Shown here: positions 28,590 to 37,501 of the stretch, piece after piece
How the letters are laid out: the number at the start of each line of letters is the position of its first letter
Numbering within the stretch: position 1 is the stretch's first letter
Assembly: GCA_947489585.1 (NCBI GenBank)
Contig: CANLEE010000001.1
Location: 124,001 to 188,000 of the forward strand
Direction of reading: 5' to 3'
DNA from: an uncultured Psychroserpens sp.
GTDB lineage: Bacteria > Bacteroidota > Bacteroidia > Flavobacteriales > Flavobacteriaceae
Length of the DNA: 64,000 nucleotides
Position numbers and translations under genes: made by a program
Notes under the pieces: generated by a model
Told to the model about the DNA's origin: nothing
Database searches by the model: none
Seen by the model: the letters and a program-made list of their open reading frames with translations, nothing else

Positions 28590-30176
28590 ATGATGAAAAA
28601 AATTACTTACCTACTATGTTTTGCTATGCTTTCTAGTATAGCTTATGCTCAAACTCCAGGTGTTTCTGAGTATTCTAATTCTAATCAATATATAGAATAC
28701 ATTCCTGGAAACTTACCGATAATCATTTCTGCACCACATGGTGGTGTACTACAATCTGGTGAAACCATAGGTGGTGTTTCATATCCTGATGATGATTCTA
28801 ATTTACCTGATAGAACTTGTGGTACTAATGAGAGAGATGACAATACAGAAATCTTAGTAAGACGAATTCAAGACGAGATATTTGCTAAAACTGGAGGCTA
28901 TGCACATGTAATTATCAACAATTTACATCGTTCTAAAATGGATCCAAATCGTATGGTTAGTGAAGGATCTTGTGGTAACAGTCATGCGGCATCGTATTGG
29001 AGTGATTTTCATAATTATATCAATGATGCTAGCCAATCTGTTGAAACAAATTGGGGAAAAGGTTTATATATTGATTTACACGGTCAAAGTCATACAATTC
29101 CAAGAATTGAAATTGGATACAATATTTCAGCTGCAGAATTAAACGGTTCAGATTTAAATAGTACTCCAATTATAGACAAGTCTACAATAATGAACCTTGT
29201 GTCTACTAATTTAAATGGTTATACACATGAAGAGTTGGTAAGAGGTGTAAGTAGTCTTGGACAATTATTTCAAGATGCACCGGGTGTATTTTATAATTCA
29301 ATTGACCCATCAGGTTCTGCAACAAGCTATCCTGGATGTGGTGTATCTTCTGGCTATAGAGCTGTTCCAAGTAATTCGGATTATGGAAATACCAGTTGTG
29401 ATGATACAACACCGCATAGTAATTCGTATTTTGATGGAAATTTTTATAACAACAGAAGACATGGATCTGGAGATGGTACTGGCGGACCTGCAAGCATTGG
29501 AGGTAGTGGACATATCGACGGAATAATGACCGAAGTCAATAGACGTGTTAGAGATTTAGGGTCACCATATGATTCTAGACCTAATACTTTAGAACCTTTT
29601 GCAATTGATTATGCAAATGTAGTTTTAGACTATTTAAGCATCCATTATGATGATTACGCATCGTTTGAGTATGCAGCTTCTAGCTATGATATAACTGATA
29701 CAGATCCAGCACCAGCATTAACTAATGGTGGTATTACTGGAGGTATATATTTAAGTTCTCCTTCAGGACTTGTCATTGACCAAAATACAGGTATAATTGA
29801 TGTGTCAGCGTCTACTGTTGGAAACTATACAGTAACCTATTCTGTTGGACCAAATTCTGCAGCTACAGCACCTAACAATTATTATAGTACATCAGTAAGC
29901 ATAAATATAATAAATGACAGTTTGAGTGTATCAGATGAAACGGCGTTGTCGGTAAAATTATATCCAAATCCAACAACAGGTCTTATAAATTTTGAATCTA
30001 ATACTCAAATTTCTGAAGTAAAAATACATAGCATTCTCGGACAGCGTGTAATGACAAAAAGTATTAACAACAATCAATCTACTATTGATATTTCTCAGTT
30101 TAGAACAGGCTCATATCTTATGACATTCTATATTGATGAAGAATCGGTAGGCTCAAAATTGATAGTCAAAAACTAA
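28590..30176 (+). CDS. T9SS-exported N-formylglutamate-amidohydrolase-like protein
   Basis: A 528-residue secreted protein. The signal peptide ends near AYAQ (residue 21). Residues about 40-350 resemble the N-formylglutamate amidohydrolase/zinc-carboxypeptidase-like fold: ISAPHGG (46-52), INNLHRSKMDPNR, IDLHGQSH (161-168) and the late MTEVNRRVRD. An immunoglobulin-like putative-Ig segment follows (about 365-442). A type A T9SS sorting domain ends the protein (455-528, LYPNPTTGLINF, ILGQRV, GSYLMTF). It is thus exported across the outer membrane by the gliding-motility secretion system. The substrate is unknown: the family cuts formyl-glutamate, but a cell-surface enzyme may act on another amide. 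Confidence 0.78.
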   Translation: MMKKITYLLCFAMLSSIAYAQTPGVSEYSNSNQYIEYIPGNLPIIISAPHGGVLQSGETIGGVSYPDDDSNLPDRTCGTNERDDNTEILVRRIQDEIFAKTGGYAHVIINNLHRSKMDPNRMVSEGSCGNSHAASYWSDFHNYINDASQSVETNWGKGLYIDLHGQSHTIPRIEIGYNISAAELNGSDLNSTPIIDKSTIMNLVSTNLNGYTHEELVRGVSSLGQLFQDAPGVFYNSIDPSGSATSYPGCGVSSGYRAVPSNSDYGNTSCDDTTPHSNSYFDGNFYNNRRHGSGDGTGGPASIGGSGHIDGIMTEVNRRVRDLGSPYDSRPNTLEPFAIDYANVVLDYLSIHYDDYASFEYAASSYDITDTDPAPALTNGGITGGIYLSSPSGLVIDQNTGIIDVSASTVGNYTVTYSVGPNSAATAPNNYYSTSVSINIINDSLSVSDETALSVKLYPNPTTGLINFESNTQISEVKIHSILGQRVMTKSINNNQSTIDISQFRTGSYLMTFYIDEESVGSKLIVKN

Positions 30177-30179
30177 TAG

Positions 30180-30974
30180 TCAAAGCTTAGTTGCTTTAAT
30201 TTCGAAAATAAGAGGATATAACATATCCTTTGTCACAAAATTGCCAGATTTGGTTTCAACTAGATCTGGCAATACGTTATATGGGCTTTCGTCATGCTCA
30301 TTCAAATAGTCTATTTGCAATCCGGCTTTTATAAGCGCATTAATGACTTCACTTAAACCATGATTCCATCCATATTCTTTGCTTATCATCTTTGAGTCCT
30401 GATCTGCATAAGTACCATCGTACTCTTCATATATCACCTCATCTTGCATATAACCGTAACGCATCACTGGTTTTTCATCAACATAATCAAACATCCAAAC
30501 TATAGGGTGAAACTCAGCCATATAAAAAGTACCTCCAGGTTTTAAACGCTGCGCAATCATTTCTCCCCAAGGTTTTAAATCGGGGAGCCAACCAATCACA
30601 CCATATGATGTAAATACAATATCAAAAGCGTCCTTGACATATTTAGAAGTATCCAAAACATTACAGCACACAAATTTTGCATCTAATTGTAATTCTTCAT
30701 TTAAAGCGGTTGCCAATGCAATACCTTCATCACTAATATCTACACCTACGCACTTTGCTCCTAGCCTGCTCCAACTCATGGTATCTTGACCAAAATGGCA
30801 TTGCAAATGCAATAATGACTTTCCCTTCACATCTCCAAGTGCTGCTAATTCATAAGACATCAATGATGACTTTCCGTTTTTGAAAGCTTCCAAATCATAC
30901 ATTTCACTTTTAGAATGAACTTTTACCTTTTCATTCCAAGTTTGTTTATTGACTTCAAAATGATCTTTACTCAT
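30180..30974 (-). CDS. Class I SAM-dependent methyltransferase
   Basis: A 264-residue cytoplasmic enzyme. The SAM-binding motif I region is LLHLQCHFGQDTMSWSRLG, with VGVDISDEGIALA as motif II and FDIVFTSYGVIGWL as motif III. LKPGGTFYMAEFHPIVW is the post-motif strand. The HLQCHFGQDT type of motif I marks a common bacterial subgroup of unknown substrate. It is monocistronic and convergent with the T9SS protein, with only 3 bp between the stop codons. Confidence 0.85.
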   Translation of the reverse strand: MSKDHFEVNKQTWNEKVKVHSKSEMYDLEAFKNGKSSLMSYELAALGDVKGKSLLHLQCHFGQDTMSWSRLGAKCVGVDISDEGIALATALNEELQLDAKFVCCNVLDTSKYVKDAFDIVFTSYGVIGWLPDLKPWGEMIAQRLKPGGTFYMAEFHPIVWMFDYVDEKPVMRYGYMQDEVIYEEYDGTYADQDSKMISKEYGWNHGLSEVINALIKAGLQIDYLNEHDESPYNVLPDLVETKSGNFVTKDMLYPLIFEIKATKL

Positions 30975-31030
30975 AATATGCCGTTTAGAGCTCTAAAATA
31001 ATAATAACTTCGGAACTATAAAGATTGTCA

Positions 31031-31038
31031 TACCTTTG
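31031..31038 (+). promoter_or_regulatory. -7 box TACCTTTG upstream of lipoprotein gene
   Basis: Exact TAnnTTTG. It contains the TTG at 31036 that opens the frame, so the real start is ATG 31051, leaving a leader of about 9 nt. Confidence 0.6.
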
Positions 31039-31050
31039 CAAAAAAAAGAA

Positions 31051-31737
31051 ATGACACGACTACTTACGCTCTTATGCTTGTTTACTGTTCTAATAGCTTG
31101 CAAAACAGAAACAAAAGAACAAACCACAAATTCTGAGACGGTTTCAGAAGAAAAAAAAGAATTGACAATAGCCGAAAAGATTGCGCAAGCTCATGGCTTA
31201 GACTATTGGAAAAGTGTTAATGAAATTCAATTTACTTTTAATGTCGATAGAGGTGAAAATCATTTTGAACGCTCTTGGACTTGGAATCCTAAAACAGATG
31301 ATGTAAGATTAGCTTCAGAAAAAGACACTATTAATTTTAACAGAAAATCTATAGATAGTCTATCTCTAAATACTGACAAAGGTTTTATTAATGATAAATA
31401 CTGGTTATTAGTTCCTTTTCAATTGGTTTGGGATCAAGGCACGACTATTTCTGAGCCTATAAAAGAACTTGCTCCTATTTCAAAAATTGAAATGAATAAA
31501 ATCACATTATTATACGGAAATGAGGGCGGTTATACGCCTGGTGATGCCTATGACATTTATTACGATACGAACTTTATGATTAAAGAATGGGTGTTTAGAG
31601 AAGGTAATAGTGAAGCACCGTCAATGACAACAACTTTTGAAAACTATCAAGATTTCAATGGTCTTAAAATTGCAAAAGATCATAAAATGACTGATGGTAA
31701 TTTTAACCTTTATTTTTCAAATATTAAAGTGAAATAA
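31051..31737 (+). CDS. Lipoprotein of unknown function (possibly DUF6503-like)
   Basis: A 228-residue lipoprotein. The signal peptide has lipobox LIAC (Cys17), followed by an acidic and threonine-rich linker. The body (IAQAHGLDYWKSVNEIQFTF, RSWTWNPKTDDVRL, YDIYYDTNFMIKEWVF) is predicted beta-rich and recalls the LolA-like half-barrel proteins common in Flavobacteriaceae. I do not recognise it with certainty, and the DUF6503 link is a guess from the AHG-WK pattern. The frame can be extended to a TTG at 31036, but that lies inside the -7 box. Confidence 0.75.
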   Translation: MTRLLTLLCLFTVLIACKTETKEQTTNSETVSEEKKELTIAEKIAQAHGLDYWKSVNEIQFTFNVDRGENHFERSWTWNPKTDDVRLASEKDTINFNRKSIDSLSLNTDKGFINDKYWLLVPFQLVWDQGTTISEPIKELAPISKIEMNKITLLYGNEGGYTPGDAYDIYYDTNFMIKEWVFREGNSEAPSMTTTFENYQDFNGLKIAKDHKMTDGNFNLYFSNIKVK

Positions 31738-31865
31738 TATTGCTATCACTATAAATCTTAAAAAAATATTAAAGTTGGATTTTTCTGTAATAAAAACATC
31801 CAATCTCCGACTTAAGGACGTATATAAAGTATATAATATTCCGCATTTTGCGTCCATATATATTC
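31738..31865. other. Intergenic stretch with inverted repeats
   Basis: Holds two imperfect dyads: 31775-31804 (TTGGAT...ATCCAA with A/T-rich inner arms) and about 31815-31856 (GGACG...CGTCC). No ORF and no promoter box are visible. It may be a 3' untranslated structure of the lipoprotein mRNA or a small RNA. Confidence 0.35.
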
Positions 31866-31899
31866 AAAGCGCTTCAATTATTTAGTTGAAGCGCTTTTT
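31866..31899. terminator. Bidirectional terminator between lipoprotein and CDGSH genes
   Basis: Perfect 12-bp stem (31866-31877 with 31886-31897, AAAGCGCTTCAA) and an 8-nt loop, followed by T. Its far arm ends 5 bp before the CDGSH stop codon. Confidence 0.8.
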
Positions 31900-31901
31900 A
31901 C

Positions 31902-32321
31902 TTATCCTTTAAATCCATCTTTTACATGTGCACCATCACAATAAGGCTTGTTATGTGATGCACCACATCTACAAAAAGCTGTCGTTTTATTCTTTATTTC
32001 TTGGTGTCCATCTTTATGAGTGACCTTTAAAGTCCCATAAACTAAGAGTGGTCCATTTTCTAATACCTCAACCTTGGTTTCTAAAACTTGAGCCTCTTCA
32101 TTGTCTTCACCATTCATATAATACCCCAAAGCTCCAGACGGACATGCTTTAACTTGTGTAACCAAAGCCTCTGTAGAAGCCGCATCAATCTTAATCCATG
32201 GACGCTCTTTAGGTTGAAACACATCACCTAATCCTTTAACACAAATTGCAGAATGTATACATTTTTCAGCTTCCCAAGTTATGGTAACCTCTCCATTAGT
32301 GTATTCTTTTATCTTTCCCAT
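31902..32321 (-). CDS. Iron-sulfur protein with divergent 4Fe-4S and CDGSH domains
   Basis: A 139-residue cytoplasmic Fe-S protein with two domains. Residues 1-70 are a divergent 4Fe-4S mono-cluster domain (Fer4_19; C21, C27, C60 in CIHSAICVKG and KACPSGALGYY). Residues 90-139 are a CDGSH zinc-finger-type 2Fe-2S domain with ligands C117, C119, C128 and H132 (CRCGASHNKPYCDGAH). Such proteins may carry electrons or clusters; the role of this fusion is unknown. A near-consensus -7 box TATCTTTA (32345-32338) lies upstream. It is divergent from kynU. Confidence 0.9.
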   Translation of the reverse strand: MGKIKEYTNGEVTITWEAEKCIHSAICVKGLGDVFQPKERPWIKIDAASTEALVTQVKACPSGALGYYMNGEDNEEAQVLETKVEVLENGPLLVYGTLKVTHKDGHQEIKNKTTAFCRCGASHNKPYCDGAHVKDGFKG

Positions 32322-32416
32322 ACGTTTATCATTTCTTTAAAGATACTAAAAAAAGTGTTTTATTTTTCTTCAGAAAAATGCCACTTTCAACAGTTTCGTC
32401 CTACCATAATTATTCT

Positions 32417-32424
32417 TATTTTTG
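32417..32424 (+). promoter_or_regulatory. -7 box TATTTTTG of the kynurenine operon
   Basis: Exact TAnnTTTG. It contains the TTG at 32422 that opens the frame, so translation should begin at the next TTG, 32449. Confidence 0.65.
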
Positions 32425-32448
32425 TTAGACACCATAAAATCAACAATC

Positions 32449-33717
32449 TTGTCCAACTTTAAATTAGGTCTTGAATATGCGAAGCAACAAGATCAAAGCG
32501 ATGAATTTTCAACATATAGAACTCAATTTCATATTCCAAAAGACAGCAATGGAAATGAGCTCATCTACATGACAGGAAACTCATTAGGGCTTCAACCCAA
32601 GATCACAAAAGACTATATCAATCAAGAACTTGACGATTGGGCAAAATTAGGTGTTGAAGGGCATACCGAAGGTAAACACCCATGGTTACATTATCATGAA
32701 TTTTTAACGCAAACCATGGCAGATATTGTTGGCGCTAAACCTTTAGAAGTTGTGGTAATGAATTCTCTCACTGCAAACCTTCATTTTATGATGGTAAGTT
32801 TTTATCAACCAACCCCTAAACGCTACAAAATTTTAATCGAAGCTGATGCTTTTCCTAGTGATAAATATGCTGTTGAATCACAACTACGTCATCATGGTTA
32901 TGATGATAAAGACGGTTTAATTCTATGGAAAGCTCGTGATGGTGAAGAATTGGCAAATTATGACGATTTAGAGACAATTCTAAATGAACAAGGTGATGAC
33001 ATTGCTTTGGTTATGATTGGTGGAGTTAATTATTACACAGGTCAGTTTTTTGATCTGAAACGCATTGCTACTCTAGGCCATAAACATGGCTGTGTTGTAG
33101 GTTTTGATTGTGCTCATGGCGCAGGAAATGTAAAACTTAATCTTCACGATTCTGGTGCTGACTTTGCAGTATGGTGTAGCTATAAATATTTAAACTCTGG
33201 TCCAGGAAGTTTATCTGGAGCCTTTGTGCATGAAAAGCACGCACAAAGAAAAGACCTTAACCGATTTACTGGTTGGTGGTCTCATAACAAGCAAACACGT
33301 TTTAGAATGCGTGATGACTTTGACCAATTACCAGGAGCCGAAGGTTGGCAACTCAGTAACCCTCCAATTTTATCCATGGCTGCAATTCGAGCGTCATTGG
33401 ATGTATTCAAGAATGCAGACTTTGATAAACTTTGTATAAAATCAAGAAAACTCACAGCTTATTTTGAGTTCTTATTAAATGAACTTAATAATTCAGACAT
33501 CAAAATTATAACACCTAGCAATCCAAATGAACGTGGTTGTCAACTTTCTATTCAAGTGAAAAATGCAGATAGAAGTTTGCATGATAAACTTACCGAAGCA
33601 GGTATAATAACCGATTGGAGAGAACCAGATGTTATTAGATGTGCTCCTGTCCCTCTCTATAATTCATATGTGGATGTTTATGGATTTGTAGAGCGATTGA
33701 AAACAATTTTGAATTAA
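32449..33717 (+). CDS. kynU: Kynureninase (TTG start)
   Basis: PLP enzyme of about 422 residues that cleaves kynurenine or 3-hydroxykynurenine to (3-hydroxy)anthranilate and alanine. Features: YMTGNSLGLQPK, HPWLHYHEF, VVMNSLTANLHFMM, GFDCAHGAGN, the PLP lysine in CSYKYLNSGPG, and WLSNPP-type QLSNPPILSM. The open frame begins at TTG 32422 inside the -7 box. No ATG occurs before the conserved YMTG, so TTG 32449 (MSNFKLGLEYAKQQD) is the likely start. It opens the kynurenine operon; kmo follows after 1 bp. Confidence 0.93.
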   Translation: MSNFKLGLEYAKQQDQSDEFSTYRTQFHIPKDSNGNELIYMTGNSLGLQPKITKDYINQELDDWAKLGVEGHTEGKHPWLHYHEFLTQTMADIVGAKPLEVVVMNSLTANLHFMMVSFYQPTPKRYKILIEADAFPSDKYAVESQLRHHGYDDKDGLILWKARDGEELANYDDLETILNEQGDDIALVMIGGVNYYTGQFFDLKRIATLGHKHGCVVGFDCAHGAGNVKLNLHDSGADFAVWCSYKYLNSGPGSLSGAFVHEKHAQRKDLNRFTGWWSHNKQTRFRMRDDFDQLPGAEGWQLSNPPILSMAAIRASLDVFKNADFDKLCIKSRKLTAYFEFLLNELNNSDIKIITPSNPNERGCQLSIQVKNADRSLHDKLTEAGIITDWREPDVIRCAPVPLYNSYVDVYGFVERLKTILN

Positions 33718-33718
33718 C

Positions 33719-35113
33719 ATGAAACAACAAAATATACTAATTATTGGTGCAGGACTCTGCGGAAGCTTACTAGCACTTCGACTCGGGCAACGTGGCTATA
33801 ACGTTACCGTTTATGAAATGCGTCCAGATTTACGTAAAACTGATATTTCAGCAGGACGTTCTATTAACTTAGCCTTTTCAGATCGTGGCAATAAAGCCAT
33901 GAAATTGGTTGGCATTGAAGATAAAGTGAAAGCGCTTTGTATCCCAATGAATGGTCGTATGCTTCATGATAGAGATGGCAACACCTTTTTATCAAATTAC
34001 AGTGGTCGTGACCATGAATACATTAACTCTATTTCAAGAGGAGAACTTAATGGTTTATTATTAACCGAAGCTGAAAAACATGACAATGTCACGATTCATT
34101 TTAATAAAAAATGTAAATCTGTAGATTTTGAAAACACAACTGCACGCTTTCAAGATTATGAGACTAAAGATGAATTTATTGAAGATGCTGATGCCATTAT
34201 TGCTACAGATGGTGCAGGTTCTGCTTTGCGTAAAAGTTATTATTTAGAAAAGAAATTTTTGTTTAGTTTTTCTCAAGATTACTTAACGCATGGCTACAAA
34301 GAATTATCTATTCTTCCTACGGAAACTGGCGATTACAAAACCTACAAAAATGCATTACACATTTGGCCAAGAGGTGACTTTATGCTTATTGCTTTACCTA
34401 ATTTAGATGGTAGTTTTACGGTAACATTATTCTTGAGTTATGATGGAGGCGAGTATAATTTCAATAACTTAACAACTCCAGAAATAGTCACCGAATTTTT
34501 CCAAAAAGAATTTCCTGATGCTTTAGAATTGATGCCTAATCTGATAGAAGATTTCTTCGAAAACCCAACAGCGCCTTTAGGCACTGTAAAATGCTCGCCA
34601 TGGCATTATAAAGGCAACACCTTACTTATGGGAGACTCTGCACATGCTATTGTTCCGTTTTACGGGCAAGGCATGAATGCATCCTTTGAAGATGTCGTAG
34701 AATTTGATGCCGTTTTAGACCATCATAATGAAAATTGGGAAACCATTTTTACTGAATATGAAAAAATTAGAAAGAAAGATACCGATGCCATTGCCGATTT
34801 AGCTATTGATAATTTTCATGAAATGAAAGACCATGTTGGTCAAGCCATATTTCAAGAGAAGCGAAAAATTGAAATGGCTTTAGAAAAGGAATATCCTAGC
34901 GAGTATTCTTCAAAGTATAGTTTAGTAACCTTTAACGAACATATTGGTTATCGAGAAGCGATGCTTAGAGGACGTGCGCAAGACAAGGCCATTTTAAATA
35001 TGTTATCTGATGGAACAATTACAGCTTCAGATGATATCAAAACGATTTTAGATAAAGTAAAAACTGAAACCGAAGCGATTTTAGAAGATGATAGAGTCGC
35101 AGGATTACATTAA
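33719..35113 (+). CDS. kmo: Kynurenine 3-monooxygenase
   Basis: FAD- and NADPH-dependent hydroxylase of 464 residues that turns kynurenine into 3-hydroxykynurenine. The N-terminal FAD Rossmann motif IIGAGLCGSLLALRL, the AGRSINLAFSDRG loop typical of KMO, ISRGELNGLLL, and the second FAD motif LLMGDSAHAIVPFYGQGMN are clear. The C-terminal part is helical, without the eukaryotic membrane anchor. Together with KynU it gives 3-hydroxyanthranilate. Confidence 0.95.
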   Translation: MKQQNILIIGAGLCGSLLALRLGQRGYNVTVYEMRPDLRKTDISAGRSINLAFSDRGNKAMKLVGIEDKVKALCIPMNGRMLHDRDGNTFLSNYSGRDHEYINSISRGELNGLLLTEAEKHDNVTIHFNKKCKSVDFENTTARFQDYETKDEFIEDADAIIATDGAGSALRKSYYLEKKFLFSFSQDYLTHGYKELSILPTETGDYKTYKNALHIWPRGDFMLIALPNLDGSFTVTLFLSYDGGEYNFNNLTTPEIVTEFFQKEFPDALELMPNLIEDFFENPTAPLGTVKCSPWHYKGNTLLMGDSAHAIVPFYGQGMNASFEDVVEFDAVLDHHNENWETIFTEYEKIRKKDTDAIADLAIDNFHEMKDHVGQAIFQEKRKIEMALEKEYPSEYSSKYSLVTFNEHIGYREAMLRGRAQDKAILNMLSDGTITASDDIKTILDKVKTETEAILEDDRVAGLH

Positions 35114-35119
35114 GAACTT

Positions 35120-35527
35120 ATGAGCGAAAATATAGTAACACCAAGAGGAGCCTATCCACATGTTAAGCAAGTTGGCGATTTCATTTTCGTCTCAGGAACT
35201 AGCTCTAGACGACCAGACAATACCATTGCTGGTGTAGATATTATTGATGAGATGGGAACCAAACGTTTGAATATTGAAACACAAACTCGTGAGGTTTTAA
35301 AAAACATAGATACCAATTTAAAAAAAGTTGGTGCTAGCTTAAAAGATGTGGTTGATGTCACCTCATTTCTAGTCAATATGAATGACTTTGCTGGTTATAA
35401 TAAAGCCTATGGTGAATTCTTCGACAAGGCTACAGGACCAACACGAACCACAGTAGCTGTACACCAATTACCACATCCTGATTTGGTCGTAGAAATTAAG
35501 GTGATGGCTTATAAGAAATCAAAATGA
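35120..35527 (+). CDS. RidA-family deaminase, probable 2-aminomuconate deaminase
   Basis: A 135-residue RidA/YjgF-fold protein. Family signatures are [15 protein letters not shown], the conserved R in [12 protein letters not shown], and [14 protein letters not shown]. Members encoded with 3-hydroxyanthranilate genes (AmnD type) release ammonia from 2-aminomuconate to form 4-oxalocrotonate. This gene lies between kmo and the aldehyde dehydrogenase that would make its substrate, supporting that role. The stop overlaps the next start (ATGA). Generic enamine/imine deaminase activity is the alternative. Confidence 0.85.
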   Translation: MSENIVTPRGAYPHVKQVGDFIFVSGTSSRRPDNTIAGVDIIDEMGTKRLNIETQTREVLKNIDTNLKKVGASLKDVVDVTSFLVNMNDFAGYNKAYGEFFDKATGPTRTTVAVHQLPHPDLVVEIKVMAYKKSK

Positions 35528-36963
35528 ACATCCAAAACTACATCAACGGTAACTTTCACAATCCAATTCAAAATAATTGGATAGACAACTATAATCCTTC
35601 AAATGGAGAAGTTTATGGGCGAATTCCAAACTCATCTAAAGAAGATGTTGAGAACGCTTACATCGCAGCAAAATCAGCATTTCCTAGTTGGTCGCAAACT
35701 ACTCTAGAAGAACGCAGTCGCATTTTGATTAAAATTTCCGAATTATTAGAAGCCAACTTGCAACGTTTTGCAGAAGCCGAATCTAAAGACAACGGAAAGC
35801 CAATTTTATTAGCTAAAAGTGTTGATATCCCAAGAGCAGCGAGTAACTTTCGTTTCTTCGGAAATGCGATTACTCAATTTGCCAGCGAAAGCCATGAAAG
35901 TGTTGGTCAGCAAGCCATCAATTACACCTTACGTCAACCGATTGGTGTTGTCGGTTGTATTTCACCTTGGAACCTTCCACTCTACTTATTCACCTGGAAA
36001 ATAGCTCCAGCATTAGCGACTGGAAATTGCGTGGTTGCAAAGCCCAGTGAAGTGACGCCAATGACAGCTTACCTTCTTGGTGAGATTTGTAATGAAGCAG
36101 GCTTACCCAAAGGCGTATTAAATATTGTACATGGTCTTGGAGGCTCGACAGGACAAGCCATAATTGAACATCCAGATATTAAAGCCATCTCTTTTACAGG
36201 AGGCACGGCTACAGGTGCTCATATTGCTAAAGTGGCTGCACCAATGTTTAAAAAACTGTCGCTTGAATTGGGTGGTAAAAACCCAAATATCATTTTTGCC
36301 GATTGTGATTATGATGATATGCTCAATACAACAGTTCGTTCGTCATTTGCAAATCAAGGACAGATTTGTCTCTGCGGAAGTCGGATTTTTGTAGAAGCAT
36401 CCATCTATGAAAAATTCAAAACAGACTTTGTTACCAAAGTCAAACAACTTAAAGTTGGTCATCCCTCTGAAGCTGGCACCAATATTGGGGCTTTGGTATC
36501 TAAACCGCATTTAGAAAAAGTAAAGGACTATATTCAAATTGCTAAAAATGAAAACGGCACTGTTTTATGTGGTGGTAATAATGTGACTGTTAAAGGCCAT
36601 GAAAACGGATATTATCTAGAGCCAACTGTCATCGAGGTGCCAAATGATGAATGCCGTGTGAATCAAGAAGAAATTTTTGGACCTGTTGTGACGATTATGC
36701 CATTTCATAGTGAAGACGATGTTTTACAAATGGCAAACAAAGTAAAATATGGTTTATCGGCCACACTTTGGACGAACGACTTAAAACGTACTATGCGTAT
36801 GAGCAATCAATTACAAGCTGGGATTGTATGGGTTAACACATGGATGATGCGTGATTTAAGAACGCCCTTTGGCGGTCTAAAAGCCTCAGGTGTAGGTCGT
36901 GAAGGTGGTTTTGAAGCCTTACGCTTTTTTACCGAAGCTAAAAATGTATGTATAAAATATTAA
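35524..36963 (+). CDS. Aldehyde dehydrogenase, probable 2-aminomuconic semialdehyde dehydrogenase
   Basis: NAD-dependent ALDH of 479 residues. Features: [39 protein letters not shown], the catalytic glutamate in [11 protein letters not shown], the catalytic cysteine in [13 protein letters not shown], and [11 protein letters not shown]. The close match to the ALDH8/AMSDH pattern and its place between RidA and ACMSD genes suggest oxidation of 2-aminomuconate semialdehyde to 2-aminomuconate. It overlaps ridA by 4 nt. Confidence 0.9.
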   Translation: MNIQNYINGNFHNPIQNNWIDNYNPSNGEVYGRIPNSSKEDVENAYIAAKSAFPSWSQTTLEERSRILIKISELLEANLQRFAEAESKDNGKPILLAKSVDIPRAASNFRFFGNAITQFASESHESVGQQAINYTLRQPIGVVGCISPWNLPLYLFTWKIAPALATGNCVVAKPSEVTPMTAYLLGEICNEAGLPKGVLNIVHGLGGSTGQAIIEHPDIKAISFTGGTATGAHIAKVAAPMFKKLSLELGGKNPNIIFADCDYDDMLNTTVRSSFANQGQICLCGSRIFVEASIYEKFKTDFVTKVKQLKVGHPSEAGTNIGALVSKPHLEKVKDYIQIAKNENGTVLCGGNNVTVKGHENGYYLEPTVIEVPNDECRVNQEEIFGPVVTIMPFHSEDDVLQMANKVKYGLSATLWTNDLKRTMRMSNQLQAGIVWVNTWMMRDLRTPFGGLKASGVGREGGFEALRFFTEAKNVCIKY

Positions 36964-36976
36964 ATCAAAAGATAAC

Positions 36977-37501
36977 ATGAAATTACGATTAACAACACTT
37001 GCCCTAGTATTTATGAGCAACATAGTATTTGCTCAAGATGAATGGAAAACATTAGAAAAAGAGAATTATAGCATTAGTTATCCAACTACTTGGGAGCATA
37101 GTGATAAAAAACCTCAGCCCTCTACGCAATTTGTTTTATTTTCAGAAGTCGCATCTCAAGAGAAGGATTCGTTTCGAGAAAACATCAACTTATCTACCGA
37201 AAATTTAAATGGTCAAAATCCAAGCCTATCTGATTACACAAGAGTATCATTAGACCAGGTTAAAGCCCAGGTTCCAACGGCTAAAATAGTAGCTAGTTCA
37301 ACGACTAAGGTCAATGGTATTGATGTTTCAGATATAACTTGGTCTGCTACATTTGGAGCGATAGATTTAAAATTTAGACAGTTTCTTTTTATTAAAAATG
37401 GGACTGCTTATATACTAACCTATACAGGATCTAGTTCAGAATTTGACAATTACAGTAAAGTTGTCAATACTACTTTTAACAGTTTTAAATTCACTAAATA
37501 A
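36977..37501 (+). CDS. Secreted PsbP/DcrB-like protein of unknown function
   Basis: A 174-residue exported protein with a signal peptide ending at VFAQ (residue 20). The body (YSISYPTTWEHSD, FVLFSEVASQ, KFRQFLFIKNGTAYILTYTG, FNSFKF) has the pattern of the PsbP/DcrB (DUF1795) fold: an opening Y-P-x-W strand and a closing NSF strand. No catalytic motif is visible. It is embedded in the kynurenine operon with 13 bp upstream and no gap downstream, so it is co-expressed, but it has no known step in the pathway. Confidence 0.75.
   Translation: MKLRLTTLALVFMSNIVFAQDEWKTLEKENYSISYPTTWEHSDKKPQPSTQFVLFSEVASQEKDSFRENINLSTENLNGQNPSLSDYTRVSLDQVKAQVPTAKIVASSTTKVNGIDVSDITWSATFGAIDLKFRQFLFIKNGTAYILTYTGSSSEFDNYSKVVNTTFNSFKFTK

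Noticed and set aside
29206..29526. Overlapping ORFs inside the T9SS amidohydrolase gene on both strands
   Set aside because: Low-complexity translations shadowing a frame that has a signal peptide and a recognised sorting domain.
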